Source of the DNA: Methanospirillum lacunae | GTDB taxonomy: Archaea > Halobacteriota > Methanomicrobia > Methanomicrobiales > Methanospirillaceae | Length of the DNA: 64,000 nucleotides | NCBI RefSeq assembly: GCF_003173355.1 | Contig: NZ_QGMY01000017.1 | Location: 62,001-126,000 of the forward strand | Direction of reading: 5' to 3' | In this document: positions 28,250 to 35,662 of the stretch, one piece after another | Layout: each line of letters opens with the position of its first letter | Position numbering within the stretch: the stretch's first letter is position 1 | Position numbers and translations under genes: made by a program | Notes under the pieces: generated by a model | Database searches by the model: none | What the model was told of the DNA's origin: nothing | What the model saw: the letters and a program-made list of their open reading frames with translations, nothing else

Positions 28250-28824
28250 CCAGATCTTCTCCGATCGATCTCATTGTAAAGCAGAACAATTGCGTGGTCA
28301 GCATGGACAACCTGCGGTCCGAGCGAGTACCTGGGCAGATCCTTAATCAGCAGTTCTTCATCTGGTGTGAAGTTCTGATGATCAGAGAGGAGAAAGCCTT
28401 CAGGGAGCTCGTCAACCTGAACATTCCTGATATCGGTTCCGTGTTCATCAAGTACCCCAAACCGGTGTTCCCCGAGCAGGGTTTCAAGTCCTGCCTTTCT
28501 TACCGAGACACCGGGCGTGACATCCCGAAAGAGACTGCCTGCCGGGATCTCAAGGGCCTTCTTTATGAACGATGCACTGCTCCGCTCATCTGGACTCAGG
28601 CTGCGGACGTTTGCACCCTCAAACCTGACGGTCTTGACTGCTCCGGGGCCGCCTGCCAGGATCAGAAGACAGGAGGCATCCTCCCGTATCCCATGCGAGA
28701 GGAAGAGCGAAGCCTGAACACACCGGCAGAGAAGGTCCATTCTGCCCCCGCTGCTTGGAAGATCGTTCAGGCTGAATGTGCCGTCATTCTTTGCCTGGTG
28801 GCCGATCACCGCAAAAAAGACCAT
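28240..28824 (-). CDS. trmY: tRNA (pseudouridine-54 N1) methyltransferase
   Basis: A 194-residue SPOUT-fold protein of the TrmY (DUF358) family: N-terminus VFFAVIGHQAKNDGTFSLND, and a C-terminal knot region with GFLLSDHQNFTPDEE followed by LGPQVVHADHAIVLLYNE. Archaeal TrmY converts pseudouridine 54 to 1-methylpseudouridine, the archaeal counterpart of ribothymidine 54. It overlaps pus10, the gene for the preceding reaction, by 10 nt, so the two steps are co-expressed. Confidence 0.94.
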   Translation of the reverse strand: MVFFAVIGHQAKNDGTFSLNDLPSSGGRMDLLCRCVQASLFLSHGIREDASCLLILAGGPGAVKTVRFEGANVRSLSPDERSSASFIKKALEIPAGSLFRDVTPGVSVRKAGLETLLGEHRFGVLDEHGTDIRNVQVDELPEGFLLSDHQNFTPDEELLIKDLPRYSLGPQVVHADHAIVLLYNEIDRRRSGWN

Positions 28825-28828
28825 GGGA

Positions 28829-30142
28829 TCAGGAGAAGCGGCCGAACTTCTTCATAAGCCGTTGCATCCCCTTCTCCCCTCCTTTCAGGTTTTTAAAGGT
28901 GCGTTTCATCATCTTGTAGTACTTGATGAGTTCACGCACCTCTTCAAGAGTCGCACCGGCCCCCATGGCAATACGCTGCACACGTGAACCGTTCATAACT
29001 GTCGGGTCATCCATTTCGGTACTGGTCATCGAGTCCATGATGATCCGGTACCGCTCCATCTTGGTAGACGTGACCTCAATTGCACCTTCAGGAACCTCCA
29101 TGCCTCCGAGGGGAAGCATGCTGAGCACCTGCTTCAATGGTCCCATCTTGTTCACTGCTTCAAGCTGTTTGTACATATCCCGAAGCGTGAACTTGCCTGA
29201 AAGCATGGCATTGACATCAATGTCTTCTTCATTGATGCTCTCCTGGACCTTTTCGGCAAGAGCTTTGAGGTCTCCCATACCAAGAAGGCGGGAGATGAAA
29301 CTATCAGGATCAAACCATTCAAGATCCTCAATCGTTTCACCGGCACCAACAAAGACGATCCCTGCCCCGGTTTCAGCAACCGCAGAGAGGGCGCCACCTC
29401 CTTTTGCGGTACCATCCATCTTGGTGATGATGACACCATCAATCTGAACCGCTTCGTGGAACCGACGTGCCTGCTCACGTGCCTGCTGACCAAGTGCTGC
29501 ATCAAGAACCAGCCACCGGTGAGTGGCATGAGTCATCTCATTGAGATCGATGATCTCCTGGATCAGTTCATCCTCAAGGGCGTGACGTCCCTGGGTATCA
29601 ACGATGATGACTTCATCCTTGAGATGCTGCAGACCTTCTGCAACAATCTTCCTGGCATCAGTCTCTTTGGGATTGCCAAAGCAGTTCACCTGCACTCGGT
29701 CACAAAGGGTCTTGATCTGGGTGTAGGCACCGGGCCTGAAGGTATCAGCACAGATAACTCCGACACGAAGACCTTTCTTCTTGAAGTACCTGGCAATCTT
29801 TGCAGTGGTTGTTGTCTTACCAGACCCCTGCAGACCGGCCATCAGGATGGTCTGTCTGCCGAGCTGAACATCAACCTTGCCTCCGACAAGATGAACCAGT
29901 TCCTCATACACGATCTTGAGAACATGTTCCCGTGCAGTGACCCCTTTTGGAGGTTCTTCATCAAGAGAACGTTTCTTGATCGTCTGGGAGAGCTGCATCA
30001 CCTGTTTGACATTGACATCTGACTGCAGCAGGGCACGCTGAAGATCCTTGACCAGTTCCTCTACAGCAACCCGGTCAATTACCGTTTTTCCGGCGAGTTT
30101 CTTCAGCGCATCCTTGAGATTGGTACCGAGGTTTCCAAGCAT
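28829..30142 (-). CDS. srp54: Signal recognition particle protein Srp54
   Basis: A 437-residue SRP GTPase with N, G and M domains. G1 is GLQGSGKTTTTAKIARYF; VDTQGRHALEDEL and TKMDGTAKGGGALS follow. The M domain has LPLGGMEVPEG and methionine-rich helices ending GMQRLMKKFGRF. It binds 7S RNA and signal sequences and docks with FtsY. Its start overlaps the end of ftsY by one base. Confidence 0.97.
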   Translation of the reverse strand: MLGNLGTNLKDALKKLAGKTVIDRVAVEELVKDLQRALLQSDVNVKQVMQLSQTIKKRSLDEEPPKGVTAREHVLKIVYEELVHLVGGKVDVQLGRQTILMAGLQGSGKTTTTAKIARYFKKKGLRVGVICADTFRPGAYTQIKTLCDRVQVNCFGNPKETDARKIVAEGLQHLKDEVIIVDTQGRHALEDELIQEIIDLNEMTHATHRWLVLDAALGQQAREQARRFHEAVQIDGVIITKMDGTAKGGGALSAVAETGAGIVFVGAGETIEDLEWFDPDSFISRLLGMGDLKALAEKVQESINEEDIDVNAMLSGKFTLRDMYKQLEAVNKMGPLKQVLSMLPLGGMEVPEGAIEVTSTKMERYRIIMDSMTSTEMDDPTVMNGSRVQRIAMGAGATLEEVRELIKYYKMMKRTFKNLKGGEKGMQRLMKKFGRFS

Positions 30143-31215
30143 CAGGCCTCACCTGCAAGAAGATCTGCAACGATTGCTTTAGGCTCAAAAGGCACGATGT
30201 CATCATATCCCTGACCGACACCGATGAAGATGAGTGGTTTTCCCACCGCATGAGCGATGGAAATAGCTGCCCCGCCTTTTGGATCCATGTCAACCTTGGT
30301 CAGCATCACTGCATCCATACCAACAGACTTTGCAAACTCCTCAGCACGGATAACCGCATCGTTGCCTGCAACTGCCTCATCCACATACACAATCAGATCA
30401 GGCTGAATGACCCTGCGGATTTTGGCCAGCTGATTCATCAGATTGACACGGTTGTGAAACCTTCCTGCAGTGTCACCAAGCACAACATCGATGTTGTGGG
30501 CCTTTGCATACTGAACAGTGTCATAGAGAACAGCAGACGGGTCAGACCCTTCCTGATGCTGTATCACCTTGATACCGAGCCTCTCACCATGAACATCGAT
30601 CTGTTCTATCGCACCGGCACGGAAGGTATCTCCTGCACCGATTGCAACCGTCAGACCATTCTTTGTGAGAAAGTTTGCAACCTTGGCAACGGATGTCGTC
30701 TTCCCGGTCCCGTTCACCCCGGTAAAGAGGATCTTCACCGGTTTTTCACGTGATGCAATGAAGTCAAGAATATTGACTCCTTCACCAAGAACTGATAACA
30801 GTGCATCAGAAAGGGCATTTGTAATGACTGAATCGACTGAGGTTCCGATCTTCCGTTTTGATCCGGTGAGATCCTCTCTGACCTTGGTCAGAATAGCATC
30901 AGTTGCAGAAAAGGCGACATCACTCTCAAGAAGTCCGATCTCAAGATCAGAAAGCGAATCTTCAATGTCTTTTTCAGAGATGATAAATTCACGATCCCTG
31001 ACAAGAGAGACCACTTTCTGTGCAAAACCGGGTTTCTTCTTATCTCTGCTATCCTCTTCAGGCTCAGCAGGTTCAGGAGATTGCGATGGAGGAGACGGGA
31101 CGTGTGTGTCCAGTGAAGGAGAGGGAGTATCAGGAGCTTCTTTTGGCTGCTCACTGATAGTGGTCTCCAATCGCTGCCTGACCGAGAAGAGTTTCTCTTT
31201 TAGCGCTTTGAACAT
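30142..31215 (-). CDS. ftsY: Signal recognition particle receptor FtsY
   Basis: A 357-residue protein with a Pro/Ser-rich acidic N-terminal stretch (about 20-60), then the NG GTPase domain: LFTGVNGTGKTTSVAKVANF, LGDTAGRFHNRVNLM and TKVDMDPKGGAAIS. Lacking a transmembrane segment, it probably attaches peripherally to the membrane. It shares an end/start base with srp54, so both halves of the targeting GTPase pair are made together. Confidence 0.96.
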   Translation of the reverse strand: MFKALKEKLFSVRQRLETTISEQPKEAPDTPSPSLDTHVPSPPSQSPEPAEPEEDSRDKKKPGFAQKVVSLVRDREFIISEKDIEDSLSDLEIGLLESDVAFSATDAILTKVREDLTGSKRKIGTSVDSVITNALSDALLSVLGEGVNILDFIASREKPVKILFTGVNGTGKTTSVAKVANFLTKNGLTVAIGAGDTFRAGAIEQIDVHGERLGIKVIQHQEGSDPSAVLYDTVQYAKAHNIDVVLGDTAGRFHNRVNLMNQLAKIRRVIQPDLIVYVDEAVAGNDAVIRAEEFAKSVGMDAVMLTKVDMDPKGGAAISIAHAVGKPLIFIGVGQGYDDIVPFEPKAIVADLLAGEA

Positions 31216-31242
31216 CAGAGACCACTTACGTCCTTAACGGAG

Positions 31243-31704
31243 TTATCGCGGCCCTGCTCCACCGGCACCCTGTTCCTGCTGTGCCTGGCGGTAGAGCTGC
31301 TCAAGTCGTTTCGAGATGTCTTTGACCTGGGCATCAATCTTCTGCAGGACCTCATTCAGGTTCTTGCTTGATGCTTCCATCTCGGCAATCCGGTCCTGGA
31401 GATAACTGACACCACCCTCATTGGTCTTCTGGAGAATGATCTCAGAGCCAATGTTGACATACACTTCATCCGGGTGTTCTACCCGGGCCCGGACATTTAC
31501 TCCGCCACCAATTGGCATAAGGATGGTGGAATCTCCTGCCTCTAAAAGAGCCTTCAGGGTCTCTATTGCGGCATTCCCTTCCCGGATCCCCTCTTCCATA
31601 ATACCAAGCTGACGGGAGTAAACCTCTGCCTGCTGGTTATACTGGTTCAGGTATGCCTGAAGGGACTGAACTTCACGGGGATCAACGGGTGCCATAGGGA
31701 TCAC
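31243..31704 (-). CDS. pfdA: Prefoldin alpha subunit
   Basis: A 153-residue protein with two coiled-coil arms flanking a beta-hairpin core (ILMPIGGGVNVRARV, then HPDEVYVNIGSEIILQK). This is the alpha-prefoldin layout. With beta subunits it forms the hexameric holdase that passes unfolded proteins to the thermosome. Its start overlaps the L18Ae stop by 4 nt. Confidence 0.93.
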   Translation of the reverse strand: MIPMAPVDPREVQSLQAYLNQYNQQAEVYSRQLGIMEEGIREGNAAIETLKALLEAGDSTILMPIGGGVNVRARVEHPDEVYVNIGSEIILQKTNEGGVSYLQDRIAEMEASSKNLNEVLQKIDAQVKDISKRLEQLYRQAQQEQGAGGAGPR

Positions 31705-31892
31705 TCACCTGCACATTCAGTAAGGGTATCGATCTGAATATACATGCGTTTTAGCCGGTGTTTGCTACCGATCAGATTGTAGATCCGTTCCTGTGCCTGT
31801 TTCTCATTTGGGGCGGAAAGAACCTTGGTAAATGGCTTCCATGCGTGAAGCTCCTGGTACTTCCCCTTGATTTCATACTTCTTCTGGTCCAT
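31701..31892 (-). CDS. rpl18a: Ribosomal protein L18Ae (LX)
   Basis: A 63-residue protein, KYEIKGKYQELHAWKPFTKV followed by NEKQAQERIYNLIGSKH, the archaeal LX/L18Ae family. Length is as expected. It overlaps the prefoldin gene by 4 nt and follows aIF6 by 3 nt, the conserved euryarchaeal order L39e-L31e-aIF6-LX-prefoldin. Confidence 0.95.
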   Translation of the reverse strand: MDQKKYEIKGKYQELHAWKPFTKVLSAPNEKQAQERIYNLIGSKHRLKRMYIQIDTLTECAGE

Positions 31893-31895
31893 GTT

Positions 31896-32558
31896 TTACT
31901 CCTCAAATCCGAAAATATCTTCTATTCTTCCGAGTTCATAGCCGCTTGTCTCAACACCGGCTAGATACCCTTTGGTATTTGCCACGAGACCGGTCCCGAC
32001 CATCGCGTTTCCCATATTGATCGAGCCCTTTCCAACCGGCAGCTCACAGACCTTCTCAAGAGTCGAGATCTCGTGCAAACTGCTGCGGGGATTTACCACA
32101 ACGCCGCTATTCGTTGCCACTGCTGCCATCCCGACAACTTTCACATCACCAAGGGTGAGTGGGACAATTGGAACTTTCAGAAATTCTCCAATCTCTTTCT
32201 GAACCTTCTTGTCCATGTCAGGATGAACTGCTGCGAACTTGTCACAAGCGAGAATAACATTCCCGGCTGCGTTCATCCCATGTTCCAGGAAGAAGAGTTC
32301 GCGGTATTCACTGAGCCGGTCAGCTTCTGCCTGCGTGGCAAGACCGGAGACCACAAATCCATTGCTGTTTCCAGCAAGGAGAGAGCCAATGATCGGACTA
32401 CCCTGAATGGTAGTCCTCACAATATCAAGATCAAAGGCCTCTCGGTACTGGTGCTCAAGCTCTTCGGGTGCATCGATCGGGATGACCGCGATATCCTCAA
32501 AGACGCGGGTAAATACGCCAATATGGGGGTCGCCTGCTACCGAGACCGTACGGTCCAT
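31896..32558 (-). CDS. eif6: Translation initiation factor aIF6
   Basis: A 220-residue pentein-fold protein with repeats such as NSNGFVVSGLATQAEADRL, ACDKFAAVHPDMD and NTKGYLAGVETSGYELGRIE. eIF6 binds the large subunit at L14e/L24e and prevents premature subunit joining. One nt separates it from L31e. Confidence 0.96.
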   Translation of the reverse strand: MDRTVSVAGDPHIGVFTRVFEDIAVIPIDAPEELEHQYREAFDLDIVRTTIQGSPIIGSLLAGNSNGFVVSGLATQAEADRLSEYRELFFLEHGMNAAGNVILACDKFAAVHPDMDKKVQKEIGEFLKVPIVPLTLGDVKVVGMAAVATNSGVVVNPRSSLHEISTLEKVCELPVGKGSINMGNAMVGTGLVANTKGYLAGVETSGYELGRIEDIFGFEE

Positions 32559-32559
32559 C

Positions 32560-32823
32560 TCACTCCTCAGCCAGTTCCGCCTGCACCTGACCGTCTTCGA
32601 GCTTCATTGCCCGAACACGGATCCGTGCTGGCGGCTTCTGGGAACCACGGGACCAGACCTTCTCATTGATAGAGGAGTCGAGCTTCACGTCCTCGCTCTT
32701 CATGTGGTGTCCCAGAAACTCCCTGATATCCTTCATTGCCTTTGCACTGCGTCTCCAGCGGGGAACGCGCCGAACCGATCCCAGCGGAATGACATATACC
32801 TGCTCTTTCAGATTATCGACCAT
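32560..32823 (-). CDS. rpl31e: Ribosomal protein L31e
   Basis: An 87-residue protein with [20 protein letters not shown] and [20 protein letters not shown], the archaeal L31e signatures. It lies 4 nt downstream of L39e and 1 nt upstream of aIF6. Confidence 0.96.
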   Translation of the reverse strand: MVDNLKEQVYVIPLGSVRRVPRWRRSAKAMKDIREFLGHHMKSEDVKLDSSINEKVWSRGSQKPPARIRVRAMKLEDGQVQAELAEE

Positions 32824-32827
32824 ATTA

Positions 32828-32980
32828 TTACACCTTCAGGGTGCTCCGGCGCCAGCTGTGACGGGCGGGGTGAGTCATGACTTTTCTCTTGGTCTTTATC
32901 ATAACCCATTGTGGCACACGCCTGTTCTGCTGGGTCTTTTTGGAAAGCCGGATCTTCCGGCACTTTGAAACTTTGCTCAT
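32828..32980 (-). CDS. rpl39e: Ribosomal protein L39e
   Basis: A 50-codon gene easily missed by length cut-offs. Translation from ATG at 32978-32980 gives [20 protein letters not shown], then [20 protein letters not shown] and [10 protein letters not shown], the highly basic L39e sequence, stopping with TAA at 32828-32830. L39e lines the exit tunnel of the large subunit. It overlaps the upstream PP-loop gene by ATGA (32977-32980) and precedes L31e by 4 nt, as in other euryarchaea. Confidence 0.97.
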   Translation of the reverse strand: MSKVSKCRKIRLSKKTQQNRRVPQWVMIKTKRKVMTHPARHSWRRSTLKV

Positions 32981-33579
32981 TGTATTTCTCCAGATGACCG
33001 TATTGCGGTCACGAGGGATTGCTCATGATTTGGCGGGAACAAGGACGAGACCGGAATGCCCCGGCTGTCAAGTTCCCTGCGTATCTCATGTTCATAGTCC
33101 CCGCTGCGGATCTGTCCGGTCTCCCCGTAACGTACTTCGAGGTACCGGGCAGCAAGCCGCTGTACCTCCCGCTTCGGATATCCGATAAGCGGGCGGACAT
33201 AGGAACATCCGCATCCGTCTGATATACTCCGGACTTCGTCATCGGTCAGAAGGGGAACCCGGTCACCAAACCGGGTTCCATCACCGACAACCTCGTACGA
33301 GGTGCAGAGGATACGAACCGCCTCCCGGTGGATCCGCTGGATTGCCTGTGATGGATGCCCGCACCCTACTACCATATCTGCTGCCTCTTTGAGGAGGCCT
33401 TCGGGGAATACCCGTTTATGGTGCGGGAATCCAAGTGCTGCCGCCGCCCGTTCAATCTGCTCAATTGCAGATTCAGAAGAGAAGACAAAGGTGTTCAGTT
33501 CAACCTCATAATTCTCTGACAGCAAAAGCGCTGCAAGAGAACTATCTTTCCCTCCTGAGAACAGGACGCCGGCTTTCAT
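32977..33579 (-). CDS. PP-loop ATPase-like protein (DUF7411-like)
   Basis: A 200-residue N-type ATP pyrophosphatase. The PP-loop is at the very N-terminus, [17 protein letters not shown] (residues 4-20). Further conserved features are [11 protein letters not shown] and [20 protein letters not shown]. Family members adenylate a carbonyl or tRNA base, but this archaeal group has no assigned substrate. Its position between PDCD5 and L39e, with 4-nt overlaps both ways, ties it to translation; tRNA modification is a reasonable guess. Confidence 0.82.
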   Translation of the reverse strand: MKAGVLFSGGKDSSLAALLLSENYEVELNTFVFSSESAIEQIERAAAALGFPHHKRVFPEGLLKEAADMVVGCGHPSQAIQRIHREAVRILCTSYEVVGDGTRFGDRVPLLTDDEVRSISDGCGCSYVRPLIGYPKREVQRLAARYLEVRYGETGQIRSGDYEHEIRRELDSRGIPVSSLFPPNHEQSLVTAIRSSGEIQ

Positions 33580-33908
33580 CCTTTACGTCTGATATTGAAT
33601 TCGCGCTTCGCTGGCGTTACCTGTTTAAGGATGACTTTCAGCTGCTCGTCATTGATCTTATTCTTGATCCTTCCGTTCTGGGCAAGCATGACCAGTTGTT
33701 GTTCAACGGACCTTGCAAAATCAGGCTTTGTAAGCCGGATAGTGTTAAGCCGCTCACGTGCTTCAGGCTCAAGAATCTGCATGAGTACAGAATGTATCTG
33801 TGCATCATACTGACGTTGCCGTTCGGCTTCATCCTGCTGGGAAGCAGCCTGTTGCTGCATCTCCATCATTCGACGCCGTCGGATCTCTGCTAATTCATCA
33901 TCTCCCAT
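33576..33908 (-). CDS. PDCD5-related DNA-binding protein
   Basis: A 110-residue protein with a Gln-rich N-terminal helix (RRRMMEMQQQAASQQDE) and the PDCD5 core ILEPEARERLNTIRLTKPDF followed by QQLVMLAQNGRIKNKI. Archaeal members are small helical nucleic-acid-binding proteins encoded beside S19e, as here. Role not established. Confidence 0.92.
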   Translation of the reverse strand: MGDDELAEIRRRRMMEMQQQAASQQDEAERQRQYDAQIHSVLMQILEPEARERLNTIRLTKPDFARSVEQQLVMLAQNGRIKNKINDEQLKVILKQVTPAKREFNIRRKG

Positions 33909-33924
33909 TCAGGAGCACCTTCGT

Positions 33925-34347
33925 TTACGCGGACTCAGTTGCGATACTGTGCGCTACTCCATCGAGGAACGAAGCGCCTGCAGGTGTGACGACTCTGCCG
34001 CTCTTCTGCTGGGCAACATACCCTGCCTTCTCGAGCTGCTGAACCGCCTTTCGCAGGACGGATCCACTCCCCTTCACCGTTTTGTTCGGTTTGGAGCCTC
34101 TGTTCTTACTTCCACCATACACTGACCGCATCCGCTCAACACCGACCGGGCCGTCTACGTACACACGCCTCAGTACGGCTGCTGCACGGGTATACCACCA
34201 GTCAGAATCTTCAGGTGGCATCCCCTTGTGGGCACCGGTCTTTGCAAAGGCTGCCCATTCAGGAGCAGTTATCTCGGATTTTTCCTTCAGTTCCGCTGCA
34301 ACGCGTGAAATCAGCTTCTCAGCAGGAACATCATATACAGTAGTCAT
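33925..34347 (-). CDS. rps19e: Ribosomal protein S19e
   Basis: A 140-residue protein with TVYDVPAEKLISRVAAELK, DWWYTRAAAVLRRVYVDGPV and RSVYGGSKNRGSKPNKTVKG, then LEKAGYVAQQKSGRVVTPAG: a standard archaeal S19e. A TATA-like element lies about 60 nt upstream, inside the end of the YhbY gene, so it probably has its own promoter within the long gene run. Confidence 0.96.
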   Translation of the reverse strand: MTTVYDVPAEKLISRVAAELKEKSEITAPEWAAFAKTGAHKGMPPEDSDWWYTRAAAVLRRVYVDGPVGVERMRSVYGGSKNRGSKPNKTVKGSGSVLRKAVQQLEKAGYVAQQKSGRVVTPAGASFLDGVAHSIATESA

Positions 34348-34400
34348 CGATAGTCCACACTCTCAATGCAGATAGTAGTCTCTACTTATACGTATGAAGG

Positions 34401-34416
34401 ATTCTTATATATTTCG
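34401..34416 (-). promoter_or_regulatory. TATA box before rps19e
   Basis: On the minus strand AAATATATAAG lies about 60 nt upstream of the S19e start codon, overlapping the last codons of the YhbY-type gene. With a typical 25-nt TATA-to-start distance the leader would be about 35 nt. This is the only strong AT box I see inside the 12.5-kb run, and it coincides with the largest gap (57 nt). Confidence 0.5.
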
Positions 34417-34701
34417 TGAACGGGTGCCGGAGACAGATCCTGAATCTCCAAGTACCATTGTCCTTCCCCTTACCTGAAGAAGTATCGTGCCGCTTTCCTG
34501 TGCGACAACTTCCGGTTCCACTTCAACAGACTCAAGCCACTTTACCTTGATAACTTTCCTGGTCTTGATCTGGCTTTTGATCTCTTCGATGATCGTCTGA
34601 CTCATACCCGATTTTCCAACCCAGATAGTCGGTTTGAGGTCATGGTACCCACCGGCTGGGGCTGATGTCTTTTTTCTTGAACTATTTCTGTCTTGACTCA
34701 T
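34405..34701 (-). CDS. YhbY/CRM-domain RNA-binding protein
   Basis: A 98-residue single CRM domain: LKPTIWVGKSGMSQTIIEEI (GxxG-like loop), then TRKVIKVKWLESVEVEPEVV and SGTILLQVRGRTMVL. CRM proteins bind structured RNA and are linked to ribosome assembly. It overlaps the RNase P subunit gene by 4 nt. Confidence 0.9.
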   Translation of the reverse strand: MSQDRNSSRKKTSAPAGGYHDLKPTIWVGKSGMSQTIIEEIKSQIKTRKVIKVKWLESVEVEPEVVAQESGTILLQVRGRTMVLGDSGSVSGTRSRNI

Positions 34702-35015
34702 GGTTTATTCCGATAAAGGGGGTAACGGCGGCGATAGCCGCATGCCATGCAGGTGACAACCACACGGCTACGGTGAATTCTGGTCTGCATAGTTACACCA
34801 GGCACAAAGAATCCGTAACAACTGCGGCAAAATTGCCGTCTGAGCTCATGAGGCATACGGATTCTCTCCTTCATTGCTATTCGGCGGGCCAGTGCAACGC
34901 ACCGGTTGCTCCATTCAGGATTTTCAGGGAAGAACCGTGATGCCTGCGTAAAGAGAATCTGGATGCGTTCCCCTGCAACATGCCTGCGATCCGAACGCTG
35001 GTGACGTTTTCCCAT
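34698..35015 (-). CDS. rnp4: Ribonuclease P protein component 4 (Rpp21 homologue)
   Basis: A 105-residue protein with two CxxC pairs, FCRSCYGFFVPG and VVTCMACGYRRRYPLYRN, forming the zinc ribbon of archaeal Rpp21/Rpr2, preceded by a helical region containing ALARRIAMKERIRMPHELRR. It assists the catalytic RNA in tRNA 5' maturation. It shares one base with the end of purN upstream. Confidence 0.93.
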   Translation of the reverse strand: MGKRHQRSDRRHVAGERIQILFTQASRFFPENPEWSNRCVALARRIAMKERIRMPHELRRQFCRSCYGFFVPGVTMQTRIHRSRVVVTCMACGYRRRYPLYRNKP

Positions 35016-35662
35016 TAATCATCCCGACCCGGGGACGGAGCCTGATTGGTATCAATTTTCACAACCCGACCTTCTATCGTAAGCCGTCCTTGAAAGAAGA
35101 GCCGGATTGCCTGCGGAAATGCCTTATGCTCTTCAACAAGAATCCGATCCGAGAGGATATCGCCATCATCATTCTCAAAGACGGGGACAGTCCGCTGTAT
35201 AATTACCGGGCCTGCATCCATATCTTCTGTGACAAAATGCACAGTGCATCCGGCAACTTTCACACCGTAGTTGACTGCCTGCTCCTGTGCATGCAGCCCG
35301 GTAAAGGAGGGAAGGAGACTTGGATGAATGTTGACCATCCTGCCTGAATATTTCCTGACGATCTCACTTCCTAAAATCCTCATATATCCGGCTAACACCA
35401 CAAGATCCGGATTATATTTCTGGATTGTTGCAATCAGAGCAGTCTCATATGCCTGTTTATCTGAAAACGATTTAAACGAGACGACTTCACCGGGGATCCC
35501 TGCAGCTCGCGCACGTTCGATTGCATGGGCAAGTGGGTTGTCTGTTATCAGGGCTGTACATACCGCAGGGATATACCCGTCAGATACACGGTCAAGGATG
35601 GCCTGAAAATTTGACCCTCTTCCTGAAGCAAGCACAACAAATGTCCCCTTTTTTACGTTCAT
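35015..35662 (-). CDS. purN: Phosphoribosylglycinamide formyltransferase
   Basis: A 215-residue GAR transformylase. Visible: FVVLASGRGSNFQAILD, the catalytic asparagine region GRMVNIHPSLLPSFTGLHAQ, and CTVHFVTEDMDAGPVI with the catalytic His and Asp. It uses 10-formyl-tetrahydrofolate-type cofactors to formylate GAR. Together with purH this shows a folate-type route for both purine formylations. It overlaps the CNNM-type gene by 4 nt. Confidence 0.94.
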   Translation of the reverse strand: MNVKKGTFVVLASGRGSNFQAILDRVSDGYIPAVCTALITDNPLAHAIERARAAGIPGEVVSFKSFSDKQAYETALIATIQKYNPDLVVLAGYMRILGSEIVRKYSGRMVNIHPSLLPSFTGLHAQEQAVNYGVKVAGCTVHFVTEDMDAGPVIIQRTVPVFENDDGDILSDRILVEEHKAFPQAIRLFFQGRLTIEGRVVKIDTNQAPSPGRDD

